Assembly (NCBI RefSeq): GCF_003710825.1
Contig: NZ_RHHQ01000007.1
Span: 512,861 to 576,860, forward strand
Direction: 5' to 3'
Length of the DNA: 64,000 bases
Source: Brevibacillus fluminis
Lineage (GTDB): Bacteria; Bacillota; Bacilli; Brevibacillales; Brevibacillaceae
The notes beneath the pieces are model-generated. The model ran no database searches. It was given only the letters and a program-made list of their open reading frames with translations, and was not told the origin of the DNA. Numbering within the stretch: position 1 is the stretch's first letter; the number at the start of each line of letters is the position of its first letter. This document shows positions 1 to 8,324 of the stretch, one piece after another. The translations under genes were made by a program, and so were the position numbers.

Positions 1-624
1 TGGCAGGGCAGCACGATGGTCGTGGATGGCCTTGAGCCACGAGGCCTCCTGCTGCGGCTGCGTGCGGGGGAAGAAGAAGGGCGAATCTTGCACAGGCAAA
101 AAAACGACCTGTGCCCCCGTGTGGTTCTGCAGCTCCTTGATGATGCTGCTTGTCGCACGAGAGGTGAGAGACAATGCATGGAAGGTGCGCGAGATAAGAT
201 CGAGCTTCACCAATGACTGGTGCTGGCGGTTGATGATCAGCGAGTGCAAATCCTGCGTCACTTCAATGAAGTTGACCGGCTGGCGAAAGACGATCAGCGG
301 AAAATGGTGCTCGTCCGCTAGTGCTTTCATTTCATCCGAAATGGTAAAAAAATAATGACCCAGCTCGATACAAAGGCAGGTTGCTTTTCTGTCGATCAGG
401 TTTTGCAAAAATTCGGTGTGCGAAATTTGCCCCCACGGCAAGCCCACTCCTGTGGAGAGAATCAGCTCATCGCCTTGTATGATCGTCTCGTCAAAAAGCG
501 GGATTTCTAAAATGTGTACCCATCGTACTCTGCGATGCAGCCCCGACTTGCCCGCAACAACCTCTGCATGCGCAAAGAGGGGGCGTTTCAGCACCACGTC
601 CAAAGTAACGGTCATATCTGACAT
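1..624 (-). CDS. PucR family transcriptional regulator, N-terminal part (runs off the left edge)
   Basis: The minus strand is open from an ATG at 624 to base 1, giving 208 residues without a stop, so the C-terminus lies outside the window. A GGGGGAA ribosome binding site sits just upstream. The visible part matches the PucR N-terminal (purine catabolism regulator-like) domain, with the stretch GDELILSTGVGLPWG near residues 60-75 and CIELGHYF after it. The family normally ends in a PucR-type helix-turn-helix, expected beyond the edge. It is divergent from an FAD amine oxidoreductase, with a perfect 10-bp inverted repeat in between, which suggests that it controls that gene (inference). The ligand is unknown. 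Confidence 0.8.
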   Translation of the reverse strand, partial: MSDMTVTLDVVLKRPLFAHAEVVAGKSGLHRRVRWVHILEIPLFDETIIQGDELILSTGVGLPWGQISHTEFLQNLIDRKATCLCIELGHYFFTISDEMKALADEHHFPLIVFRQPVNFIEVTQDLHSLIINRQHQSLVKLDLISRTFHALSLTSRATSSIIKELQNHTGAQVVFLPVQDSPFFFPRTQPQQEASWLKAIHDHRAALP

Positions 625-690
625 GATTGAGTTCCCCCTTCATCTACGGAAGCGTGGATCGTACCAATTTCGGTCGTCGGAAGACAAAAA

Positions 691-720
691 TGTTAAAAAT
701 AGTATAGAAAATTTTTAACA
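691..720. promoter_or_regulatory. Perfect inverted repeat between divergent pucR-like and oxidoreductase genes
   Basis: The arms TGTTAAAAAT (691-700) and ATTTTTAACA (711-720) are exact reverse complements separated by 10 bases. The site lies between two divergent start codons (624 and 793), where an operator for the adjacent PucR-type regulator would be expected. Binding is inferred. The dyad could also form a weak hairpin in RNA. Confidence 0.5.
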
Positions 721-792
721 TTGTGTCTAATGTGTGTGATGCATGACGACGGTATAGTGGAGAAAAGAAGCGCGAAAGCAGGTGAATGCGAG

Positions 793-2070
793 ATGGCACA
801 CATCGATTCGCTTTGGGCAGCTACGGCAAACGATCACCGAATTAGGCCAGCTCTTGAAGGGGAGTTGACGACAGATGTTGCAATTATCGGCGGGGGGTAC
901 ACTGGATTGTCCACAGCCTATCACCTGGCTCAAAAGCAGGTAGGCTGCGTCGTATTAGAGCAGCAACAGGCAGGCTGGGGAGCGAGCGGCCGCAACGCAG
1001 GGATGGTGCTGACCGGCTACAAGCCGAGCATCGACTCATTGGCCAGCAAGCACGGCAAGGAAACGGCGCGTGAACTCTTGCACATTTCGGTGGAGGGCAT
1101 CAAGCTGGTGGAAACAATTGTGCGTGAGCATCGCATCAGCTGTTCCTTGGAAAACTGCGGAAATTTCGATGCCGCTTTTAAGCCAGCCCATTTGGAGGCG
1201 CTGAAGCGAAATCAGGAGTTTATGCAAACGAATTTTGGCTACGAAACGTATGTGATCGATAAGGAACGGATGAAGCGGGAGGAAGTCAATTCGGACTTGT
1301 ATCACGGTGGCTTGGTGGACCCGCACAGCTATTCCTTCCATCCGCTAAATTACGCGCTCGGACTGGCAGATGCAGCGGAAGCGAATGGAGCCGTCATCTA
1401 TGATCGGACAGAGGTGACTGGGATTGCGAAACAGGGAAGCGAGTTTCTGATTCGTACATCCAGCGGCCACGTGCGGGCACAACATGTCGTGATGGCGACG
1501 AACGGCTATACGACGTCACTGGCCAAGTCGTTAGCCAAGAAAATGGTGCCGATCGGCAGCTTCATCGTGGCGACCGAGCGATTGTCGCGCGAGGCGGTAG
1601 AACGGCTCATCCCGCATAACCGGATGATCTCAGATACGAAAAATTTCCTCTATTACTTCCGCAGAACGCCGGATGATCGGATATTGCTGGGCGGGCGCGT
1701 CGATTTCAACGGAAAAGAGGGCGATGCGCTGTTTGGGCAGGTGCAGCAAAGCTTGATCGAGGTGTTTCCGACGCTTGCACAGACTGGGATGGATTATCGC
1801 TGGGGTGGACTACTCGGCTTTACCCTCGATTTTATGCCGCATATCGGTCAAACGGAGGAAGGCATTCATTTTGCGCTTGGCTATTGCGGACACGGCGCAT
1901 CGATATCAACATTGATGGGCAAGCTGCTTGCAGAAAATGTGTGCGACCCACTGCGGGAAAAAAACAGCCTGGAGCGGCTGCCAATCCGTACGGTTCCGTT
2001 TCACAGCCAGCGTGCGCTGTTGCTCGGAGTAGCGTCCTTTTACTATCATTTCGTAGATAAGTATTTCTAA
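793..2070 (+). CDS. NAD(P)/FAD-dependent oxidoreductase, DAO/PuuB-like amine oxidase
   Basis: A 425-residue protein starting at ATG 793 (MAHIDSLW), chosen over an upstream in-frame ATG at 721 because the homologous part begins here and a GCAGGTGA-type binding site precedes it. The FAD-binding dinucleotide motif IIGGGYTGLS lies at residues 31-40, followed by GWGASGRNAG, typical of the D-amino acid/glycine oxidase and gamma-glutamylputrescine oxidoreductase group. The C-terminal YCGHGAS segment fits the second FAD-contact region. Such enzymes oxidise secondary or primary amines with FAD and release H2O2. The divergent PucR-type regulator suggests substrate-induced expression. The exact substrate cannot be told from sequence. 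Confidence 0.8.
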   Translation: MAHIDSLWAATANDHRIRPALEGELTTDVAIIGGGYTGLSTAYHLAQKQVGCVVLEQQQAGWGASGRNAGMVLTGYKPSIDSLASKHGKETARELLHISVEGIKLVETIVREHRISCSLENCGNFDAAFKPAHLEALKRNQEFMQTNFGYETYVIDKERMKREEVNSDLYHGGLVDPHSYSFHPLNYALGLADAAEANGAVIYDRTEVTGIAKQGSEFLIRTSSGHVRAQHVVMATNGYTTSLAKSLAKKMVPIGSFIVATERLSREAVERLIPHNRMISDTKNFLYYFRRTPDDRILLGGRVDFNGKEGDALFGQVQQSLIEVFPTLAQTGMDYRWGGLLGFTLDFMPHIGQTEEGIHFALGYCGHGASISTLMGKLLAENVCDPLREKNSLERLPIRTVPFHSQRALLLGVASFYYHFVDKYF

Positions 2071-2131
2071 AGCGAAAACCATGTTGGGTTTTCGCTTCAT
2101 CGTACGGCGAAACCATTTTTGGTTTCGCCGT
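2071..2131 (+). terminator. Two tandem related hairpins after the oxidoreductase gene
   Basis: Stem 1 is GCGAAAACC/GGGTTTTCGC (2072-2096) and stem 2 is GGCGAAACC/GGTTTCGCC (2106-2130). They begin directly after the stop codon. Neither has a long T-run, so termination is likely but not certain. Confidence 0.5.
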
Positions 2132-2218
2132 TTGTCGCAAGAAGGGGGTGAGGGGAGCGACAGCGAACTATAGATTGATAGCTGTATTTTCTGACATATT
2201 ATCCCTCACTGGAGTGAA

Positions 2219-3820
2219 ATGCTGATGCTTTACCCTTTTTCAATCGCTTTGTATGTAAGCTTCGTTGTCTTTTCATCGATTTGGTTGGAACGGGCCCTGC
2301 ACCCTTTCTGGGTTATTGCTGCAGCCGTTTGCTTCATGTTCACCGTATTGAATGAAAACCGCTCCAAGCATATGCAGAGCTTGCAGATTCTTTTTCTCGT
2401 CGCGTTCCATTTCGCAGCGCAAATCAACTGGTGCCACCCGCTCTATCTGATCTTAACTGCACGGGAGTACCATCGGACGCAGAGCATCCACCGCTCCGTC
2501 GGGGTGGCTGTCTTTTATTTTGCTCTCTATTCAAGCATTCGACTCAGCTATTCTCCGACCAAAGCGTACGAATTGCTTGTGACGATCGCAGATTTGTTCA
2601 GCTCATTGTTTGTCGTCTTTCTTATTTTTCTCTTCTTGCAGGTGCAAAAAGAACGGAGGCAGCTGGAAGAGGAGGCACGCCGTCTAGTCAGCCGTGACGC
2701 ACTCACAGGGTTGATGAATTTTACGGAGTTCCATAAGCAATTGCAGGCATTGACACATTCCTCGGAGCCGTTCATTTTGTTTTTGCTCGATTGTCACGAT
2801 TTGAAAACGATCAATTTTGAGCAAGGCTATTCTGGGGGGAATCAACTGCTGATCAAGTTGGCAGAATCTTTAGAAAAGGCTTTTCCGGACGCGCGTCTGA
2901 TCGCCCGCTGCGGCGGAGACGATTTCGCTCTGGTGGTGCCGGCTACGCAAAACGGCAAGACGGTACAGTACTGCAAAGATTTGCTCGATCACCGGGTGGG
3001 GCCTGAGTTGGGGGTAGAGCTGATCTATGGCGAGGCTGTTTTTCCGGAAGAAGGCGGGACGAGGGACGAAATAATTTCCGCAGCCGAGCGAAAGCTGTTT
3101 TTGGTCAAGCGCGAGCTATGGCTGAAGCGTGAGGAAAATATGCTGCGCGCCGAAAAGCTGCGGGTCGTCGGCGAATTGGCTGCAGGCATGGCACATGAAA
3201 TACGCAACCCGATGACAACGGTGAAAGGGTTTTTGCAAATCTCGAAGGAAAACAGCTACAACATCGAGCCGTATTATGAGCTTTTGATGATGGAAGTATC
3301 GCGGGTCAGCGAGCTTACCTCGGAACTGTTGCAATTTTCCAAACCGCATGCGGGCGATGTGCGTGTGATTCATTTGCAGGAGAGCATTCAGAGGGCCGTG
3401 TCGCTCGCGGAAGCAGAAGCGAATTATTACAGCCATCTGATCTGTTATGAGCCGGAGAGCGAGGAGCTTTATGTGCGGATGGACCGGGACAAGCTGGTCC
3501 AGGTGCTGCTCAACCTGCTCAAAAATGCATTTGATGCCATGCCTGAACCAGGTACGGTGACGATTACGTCAAGCCGATCCGATGAGTGGTGCACGATCGA
3601 GGTGATGGATACTGGAACAGGCATGTCCGAGCAGGAGCTCCAGCAAATCTTCAATCCCTTTTTCACAACAAAAGAGACGGGGACAGGGCTCGGGCTTTCC
3701 ATTTGCCATAAAATCATGAATGATCATGGCGGATCGATCGAGGTCCAGTCACGTGAGCAGCATGGGACGGTGTTCCGCATGACTCTGCCGTTAGCGACCG
3801 GTGCCCAAAAGGTTTTGTAA
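2219..3820 (+). CDS. Membrane sensor histidine kinase with degenerate GGDEF domain
   Basis: A 533-residue protein. Residues 1-145 are hydrophobic with several predicted membrane segments, followed by a short coiled linker. Residues about 158-290 form a GGDEF-like domain starting at SRDALTGLMNF, in which the signature reads GGDDF (about residue 231), so cyclase activity is doubtful. A HisKA H-box follows (GMAHEIRNP, about 325), then the N-box NLLKNAFDAMP (about 431) and G-boxes GTGTGMSE and GTGLGLS of the HATPase domain. The kinase core resembles sporulation-type orphan kinases of bacilli. No response regulator gene is adjacent. Two ATGs lie close together (2219, 2225) behind GGAG; either may be used. 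Confidence 0.85.
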   Translation: MLMLYPFSIALYVSFVVFSSIWLERALHPFWVIAAAVCFMFTVLNENRSKHMQSLQILFLVAFHFAAQINWCHPLYLILTAREYHRTQSIHRSVGVAVFYFALYSSIRLSYSPTKAYELLVTIADLFSSLFVVFLIFLFLQVQKERRQLEEEARRLVSRDALTGLMNFTEFHKQLQALTHSSEPFILFLLDCHDLKTINFEQGYSGGNQLLIKLAESLEKAFPDARLIARCGGDDFALVVPATQNGKTVQYCKDLLDHRVGPELGVELIYGEAVFPEEGGTRDEIISAAERKLFLVKRELWLKREENMLRAEKLRVVGELAAGMAHEIRNPMTTVKGFLQISKENSYNIEPYYELLMMEVSRVSELTSELLQFSKPHAGDVRVIHLQESIQRAVSLAEAEANYYSHLICYEPESEELYVRMDRDKLVQVLLNLLKNAFDAMPEPGTVTITSSRSDEWCTIEVMDTGTGMSEQELQQIFNPFFTTKETGTGLGLSICHKIMNDHGGSIEVQSREQHGTVFRMTLPLATGAQKVL

Positions 3821-4693
3821 AGCGGTGTCCAAATCTGCGTATCGAAACGTAAATTGGTGTTCGAGAGCAGCTTGCGGCACGGCATGCTGGCCTTGCAAAA
3901 TGATTTCCGCCATCTCGCCAAGCAAAAGCTCCAGGGCAAAGGCTGGCACGGGCAGCCAATGGGGGCGTTTTAGCACACCTGCTACACTTCGACCAAACTG
4001 GTTCATGGTAACCGGCTTCGGGGCGGTGGCGTTGACAGGGCCGCTGATCGCAGGGGTCTGCATACTGAAGTGAATCAAACGGGCAACGTCCTCGACGTGA
4101 ATCCAAGACAGCCATTGCTTGCCCGTGCCGACCTTTCCGCCGATAAATAGCCGGTACGGTAAAACCATCCGGCCCAGAGCGCCGCCGTTTTGACCCAAAA
4201 CGACCCCCAGTCGCAAGCGGACGACACGAGTGGATTCTTCGGCAGGGAGAACAGCATTTTCCCACTGGTTTGTCACATCGGCAAGAAAGCCTTTTCCGGG
4301 TGGAAAGTTTTCGGTAAATACTGTCGTTTCCGAATAGCCATAATAACCGACAGCCGACGCGTTGATTAATACGCTCGGCTTTTTGTTTGTTTGCGAAATC
4401 GCCTGGACGATCGCCTGGGTCAAATGTAACCGCGATGTCAAAATGCGCTCTTTCCGTGCTGGCGACCACCGTCCCGAATTGATCGATTCTCCCGCAAGAT
4501 TGACGATCGCATAATCGTCACCGAGCGAATCAAGCAAGGCTGGCAAGCGATCGATCTGGTAAGGCCGAACAGTCCCCGCAGCTACGGGGCGGTCATGGCG
4601 CGAAGCGATATAGACGGCGTGTCCGCAATCTTGCAAGGTGCGGGCAAGATGCTGCCCGACGAAGCCGGAGCCTCCAAAGATCAGAACGTCCAT
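3791..4693 (-). CDS. TIGR01777-type NAD(P)-dependent epimerase
   Basis: A 300-residue protein of the extended short-chain dehydrogenase superfamily. The start at ATG 4693 follows GGGAGGAATT at good spacing; the upstream ATG at 4708 would overlap that site. The N-terminus MDVLIFGGSGFVG carries the nucleotide-binding glycine motif, and SAVGYYGYS is the family's active-site region. The C-terminal quarter (NATAPKPVTMNQF) matches the DUF1731 tail of the YfhF/TIGR01777 group. The true substrate of this family is not established. Its 3' end overlaps the histidine kinase gene by 30 bases, tail to tail. Confidence 0.85.
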   Translation of the reverse strand: MDVLIFGGSGFVGQHLARTLQDCGHAVYIASRHDRPVAAGTVRPYQIDRLPALLDSLGDDYAIVNLAGESINSGRWSPARKERILTSRLHLTQAIVQAISQTNKKPSVLINASAVGYYGYSETTVFTENFPPGKGFLADVTNQWENAVLPAEESTRVVRLRLGVVLGQNGGALGRMVLPYRLFIGGKVGTGKQWLSWIHVEDVARLIHFSMQTPAISGPVNATAPKPVTMNQFGRSVAGVLKRPHWLPVPAFALELLLGEMAEIILQGQHAVPQAALEHQFTFRYADLDTALQNLLGTGR

Positions 4694-4767
4694 TCCAATT
4701 CCTCCCAATATACACGGCTGCTCTTAGTGTAATATAGGAGTCGACATTATACAAATCGTCTGGAAAG

Positions 4768-5454
4768 TTATGTAGTCCGCCACCACATTCCCGCACATTC
4801 CGGCATGGTCACCCAGTTGTTTTGAACGACCTGCTGTGCCAGTTCGTTGCTGAAGAAGAACCGGGCGAGCTCCTCTGCTTGTGCGAGGGATTCGAAAGAG
4901 TAGTCCGCGCGCAGCCATTTGTGGCTAAAGCCATATTCACTTCCCAGCTTGGCGTAGTAGGCGGTCAAAAAGTCGGGGGGAGCAGGGTGCGTTGTGCCTG
5001 TGCCCATCGTTTCAAACAAAATGACGGTGCCACCGGGGCGCAGGACACGATTGATTTCGGCCATGACCTGGCGTAGATCGTCTTGCCAAGCTGGCAATTC
5101 GGAGGAGCAGAGATAGCAGATGCTCCAGCCAGAGACGACGAGATCGACAGACTGATCGGCCACTGGCAAGTTGCGATGGTCGGCAACGCTCGTCTGCCAA
5201 TTGGTGAAGCCACTTCTCTGCAGTTTGTCCGCCGTGATGGCAAGCATGGCAGGGGAGGCGTCAAGCGAATGAATGGAGCGCGCTTTAGCGGCAAGCGGCA
5301 CTGTCAGCCTTCCCGAGCCAGCTCCCAGGTCGAGCACGTCGAGACCAGAAACCGGCCGTATCCGTTCTATTTCCTCCAATAAAATAGGCTGCTTGGAGAT
5401 CATCAAATCGTATGTTTCAGCTTGAGAGCGGTAAATCGCTTCATGATCAGGCAT
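4768..5454 (-). CDS. Class I SAM-dependent methyltransferase
   Basis: A 228-residue protein with the SAM-binding motif I VLDLGAGSGRL near residues 39-49, an acidic ribose-binding residue in SLDASP, and the post-motif region EINRVLRPGGTVILFETMG typical of the ubiE/Methyltransf_11 group. The ATG is preceded by GGAGGGAACAC. It lies just downstream of a MerR-methyltransferase fusion gene in the same orientation. A promoter-like element with a 19-base spacer upstream suggests control by that MerR protein (inference). The methyl acceptor is unknown. Confidence 0.8.
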   Translation of the reverse strand: MPDHEAIYRSQAETYDLMISKQPILLEEIERIRPVSGLDVLDLGAGSGRLTVPLAAKARSIHSLDASPAMLAITADKLQRSGFTNWQTSVADHRNLPVADQSVDLVVSGWSICYLCSSELPAWQDDLRQVMAEINRVLRPGGTVILFETMGTGTTHPAPPDFLTAYYAKLGSEYGFSHKWLRADYSFESLAQAEELARFFFSNELAQQVVQNNWVTMPECAGMWWRTT

Positions 5455-5492
5455 TGTGTTCCCTCCAGATATAATTGGTGTGTTTCCCTTTG

Positions 5493-5523
5493 ATCATACA
5501 GGTTGACGTAACGTGAAGGTAAA
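5493..5523 (-). promoter_or_regulatory. Candidate MerR-type promoter with 19-base spacer
   Basis: On the minus strand a -35-like TTTACC (5523-5518) and a -10 TATGAT (5498-5493) are separated by 19 bases, longer than the usual 17 and characteristic of promoters remodelled by MerR regulators. The spacer contains TTCACGTTACG, partly like the dyad upstream of the neighbouring merR-like gene. Confidence 0.4.
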
Positions 5524-5534
5524 GTATAAACACG

Positions 5535-6587
5535 TCAGCGCATCGGTACCGCGTACACCACATGTAAGAGCTCATTGATTTGCTGATGCTTATACAAATA
5601 GCCGTGCTGTTCCAGCAACGGAAGAAATACCGACAGATTGGTGAAGTGGAATTCAGACAAGAGGGCATGCTGCTCCAGCTTGCCATCACGTAGCATACCT
5701 TCAAAATAAGCCTCGCGTTTCTCATGATCGGCAAACATCAAGTCAGCAATGCAAATTCGCCCGTGTGGCACAAGCACGCGCTTCATTTCTGCTACTGCCA
5801 CCGTTTTTTGCTCGTCGGTCAGGTGATGCAGGGCAAAGCTAGTGACCAAAAAATCAAACTGATGATCGAGAAAGGGAATGGACAGCAGGTTGCCAAGCTT
5901 CGCTGTGAGCGAAGGAAATTTGCGCTGGCAATGCCGGAGCATTTCACGCGATTGATCGACCGCTGCCATGCGGATGCCTTGATGCAAGAAGAGGCCCGCT
6001 AAATTGCCGGTGCCAGTACCGAGATCAAGTCCATATTCGCCAGGGCGCGGGCCAATCAAGCGAACGAGCAGCTCAAGCGTTTCCTTATAATCTCGGTAGA
6101 TGGAAAACTCCTCTGCTTTCGGCCGCACCCGATCGTCATGTGATTCGGCCCGATGGTCATAATTCCAGCGATCGTACCAGGCGCTCCGGGCCTCACGCAA
6201 ACGTTTGGAACCATCGGCTAACTGGAAAATGTCGGCCATGTCAATCGATTGGTTCGATTTGAGCAGGTCGATCATTTGATCGGTAGTAAACAAAATCTGC
6301 TTCATCTCCACCCATTGCGCATACATGACGGAGCGCTGAAGCTCCAGATAATCGAGCAAGAGGTCTTTGTTTCCCGAATCGACATGGTTCAGCGCTTTGG
6401 CGATATCGTCTAGCGTCATGCCCACTTCGCGCAGGGCGATAATCGTTTGCAGGCGCCACACGTCTTGCTCAGAAAAGTGTCGATACTGGTTTTCGGCATG
6501 TCGGGGGGCGATCAGGCCTTTCTCTTCATAGAAGCGAATGGCCCGAGTCGAGATGTTCAGCTTTTGCGCGATTTCGTTGATTTTCAC
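5535..6587 (-). CDS. MerR family regulator fused to a SAM methyltransferase domain
   Basis: About 350 residues. Residues 1-70 are a MerR DNA-binding domain (INEIAQKLNISTRAIRFYEEKGL, shown here as two parts: recognition helix TRAIRFYEEKGL and wing YRHFSEQDVWRLQ). A linker/coiled region follows, then a class I methyltransferase domain with GLDLGTGTGNLAG and AVDQSREML. The GTG at 6587 is preferred because AAAGGATG precedes it; another GTG at 6608 is possible. The methyltransferase-like part may act as a SAM or ligand sensor, or be an active enzyme; neither is shown. It neighbours a stand-alone methyltransferase gene and is divergent from the pirin operon. Confidence 0.75.
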   Translation of the reverse strand: MKINEIAQKLNISTRAIRFYEEKGLIAPRHAENQYRHFSEQDVWRLQTIIALREVGMTLDDIAKALNHVDSGNKDLLLDYLELQRSVMYAQWVEMKQILFTTDQMIDLLKSNQSIDMADIFQLADGSKRLREARSAWYDRWNYDHRAESHDDRVRPKAEEFSIYRDYKETLELLVRLIGPRPGEYGLDLGTGTGNLAGLFLHQGIRMAAVDQSREMLRHCQRKFPSLTAKLGNLLSIPFLDHQFDFLVTSFALHHLTDEQKTVAVAEMKRVLVPHGRICIADLMFADHEKREAYFEGMLRDGKLEQHALLSEFHFTNLSVFLPLLEQHGYLYKHQQINELLHVVYAVPMR

Positions 6588-6623
6588 GGGGCTTGCACAT
6601 CCTTTCACTCTTTAAAACTAAAC

Positions 6624-6646
6624 CTTTACGTTACGGTAATGTAAAG
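6624..6646. promoter_or_regulatory. Near-perfect 23-bp dyad upstream of the MerR-like gene
   Basis: The half-sites CTTTACGTTAC (6624-6634) and GTAATGTAAAG (6636-6646) are reverse complements apart from one pair. The site lies 37 bases upstream of the MerR-like GTG, a position expected for autoregulation. Confidence 0.5.
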
Positions 6647-6668
6647 AAAAAACTTAATAGAAAGCTAC

Positions 6669-6720
6669 TTGACAAAAGTAAGTAAGTGAAGTTATGATAC
6701 TAACTGAAAGTAAGTTACTG
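6669..6720 (+). promoter_or_regulatory. Promoter of the pirin-azoreductase operon with AAGTAAGT repeats
   Basis: TTGACA (6669-6674) and TATGAT (6693-6698) are spaced 18 bases apart. The spacer contains AAGTAAGTAAGT, and AAAGTAAGTTACT follows the -10. Such TTACTTACT-like repeats resemble operators of HxlR/YodB-type quinone sensors as I remember them, and azoreductase genes are known YodB targets in Bacillus subtilis. Regulation by such a protein is inferred. Confidence 0.5.
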
Positions 6721-6793
6721 ACATGATTTACTTTTCGCTTTCAACAATAATCATTGCGAAAACCCGCAAACTAATGAGGAAGGAGGCAATCAC

Positions 6794-7504
6794 ATGATTC
6801 GTATTTATCCTGCTGAATCTCGATATGCAGCTGATCACGGCTGGTTGAAAAGCAAATTCAGCTTTTCCTTTGCAGAGTACTATGATCCGAGCAACCAGCT
6901 TTTTGGACCGCTGCGTGTATTCAATGACGATATCGTCCAGCCGGGTTACGGCTTTGGCGCCCATCCGCACAGAGAGATGGAAATCGTCAGCGTCGTGCTG
7001 AAAGGCGAATTGGGCCACGAGGATAGCACCGGTAAGAAAGAGGTGGTTCGCCCGGGGGAAATTCAGCGCATGAGCGCGGGGACAGGGATTGTCCACTCCG
7101 AGATGAATCCATCGCAAACCGAGGAAGTCAACTTTTTGCAATTGTGGTTCCTGCCTGCTGAGACGGGGCTTACCCCTTCCTACGAGCAAAAGGCCTATGA
7201 CATGAGCAAACGGAAAAATAACCTGCTTCCTGTCGTATCCAGTAAGGCTTTGGAAGAGCATGTGGTCCATATCCACCAAGATTTGACCATGTATCTTTCT
7301 GACCTGGAGGCAAATCATACACTTACGTTTGAGCAAGCGCAAGACCGGTATACGTATGTTTTCGTCATGGAAGGAACCCTCCGTTTAAACGGCGAGGCTG
7401 TGCTGAACCGACGCGATGCTGCGCGGATCACAGACATTACAAAGCTTCAAATCGAAACAGCAGAAGGCGCATCATTCATGCTGATTGACCTGCCTTCCGC
7501 CTAA
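6794..7504 (+). CDS. Pirin family protein (YhhW-type bicupin)
   Basis: A 236-residue bicupin. The metal ligands of quercetinase-type pirins are present at the expected places: His57 and His59 in GAHPHREME, and His101 and Glu103 in GIVHSEMNP. The conserved segment FSFAEYYDP near residue 25 is also typical. The family includes quercetin 2,3-dioxygenases and regulators of metabolism or redox. A strong AGGAAGGAGG site precedes the ATG. It is followed 30 bases later by an FMN azoreductase gene, so the pair probably handles quinones or flavonoid-like electrophiles (inference). Confidence 0.88.
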   Translation: MIRIYPAESRYAADHGWLKSKFSFSFAEYYDPSNQLFGPLRVFNDDIVQPGYGFGAHPHREMEIVSVVLKGELGHEDSTGKKEVVRPGEIQRMSAGTGIVHSEMNPSQTEEVNFLQLWFLPAETGLTPSYEQKAYDMSKRKNNLLPVVSSKALEEHVVHIHQDLTMYLSDLEANHTLTFEQAQDRYTYVFVMEGTLRLNGEAVLNRRDAARITDITKLQIETAEGASFMLIDLPSA

Positions 7505-7534
7505 CAACCAACTATTGAAAGGAAGATTTTAACC

Positions 7535-8191
7535 ATGGCAAAAGTTCTCTACATTACCGCTAATCCAAAACCAACTGAACTTTCCTATAGCTTGTCTGTC
7601 GGAGAAGAGTTTTTGAACGCATACCGCGCGGCAAACCCGCAAGATGAGATCGTGCATCTGGACCTGTACAACATGGAAGTGCCTTTCATCGACCAAGACG
7701 TATTCAGCGGCTGGGGCAAACTGCAAGCAGGCCAAGCGTTCGATTCCTTGACAGCAGTGGAACAAGCAAAAGTTGGAACGCTGGGTCAACTGAGCGATCA
7801 ATTCGTTTCCGCTGACAAATACGTATTCGTAACACCTTTCTGGAACTTCAGCTTCCCGCCAAAAATGAAAGCATACATCGATTCGTTCTGCGTAGCAGGT
7901 AAAACATTCCGCTACACAGCAGAAGGTCCTGTTGGCTTGATGACTGGCAAACCAGCTGTACACATCCAAGCGCGCGGCGGCTTCTACTCCGAAGGCCCTG
8001 CAAAAGCTGTTGAGTTTGGCGATAGCTACCTGCGCACCGTTCTCGGCTTCGTCGGCATCACAGATGTTGAATCCGTGATCGTGGAAGGCCAAAACGCTGC
8101 TCCTGACCAAGCGGAAGCGATCAAAGCAAAAGCAATCGAAAACGCGAAGCAAGTAGCGAAAGCATTCGCAGCGAAACAAGTAACTGTATAA
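7535..8191 (+). CDS. azoR: FMN-dependent NADH-azoreductase
   Basis: A 218-residue flavodoxin-fold enzyme. The N-terminus [19 protein letters not shown] carries the phosphate-binding part of the FMN site, and [19 protein letters not shown] is the hallmark of AzoR/AcpD azoreductases. [11 protein letters not shown] follows. These enzymes reduce azo dyes and quinones by two-electron transfer from NADH. Length agrees with the family (about 200-220). AAAGGAAG precedes the ATG. It is the second gene of the pirin operon and is followed by a terminator. Confidence 0.92.
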   Translation: MAKVLYITANPKPTELSYSLSVGEEFLNAYRAANPQDEIVHLDLYNMEVPFIDQDVFSGWGKLQAGQAFDSLTAVEQAKVGTLGQLSDQFVSADKYVFVTPFWNFSFPPKMKAYIDSFCVAGKTFRYTAEGPVGLMTGKPAVHIQARGGFYSEGPAKAVEFGDSYLRTVLGFVGITDVESVIVEGQNAAPDQAEAIKAKAIENAKQVAKAFAAKQVTV

Positions 8192-8204
8192 GGAACTGAC
8201 ACAC

Positions 8205-8247
8205 GATCCTCCACCGATCCGCCCAAGGTGGGGGATTTTTTTATTTT
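8205..8247 (+). terminator. Intrinsic terminator after azoR
   Basis: The stem ATCCTCCACC/GGTGGGGGAT is followed by TTTTTTTATTTTT. Confidence 0.8.
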
Positions 8248-8324
8248 TCCCCAGTGTTTACAACTGGCGGATTCATGAAAGCGCTTGTTATAATAATTGT
8301 ATTATTCTGAAAAGTGGTGCTGCG

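Noticed and set aside
3714..4469. 251-codon minus-strand frame in a second phase of the epimerase gene
   Set aside because: Shadow of the epimerase, which has the motifs and the ribosome binding site.
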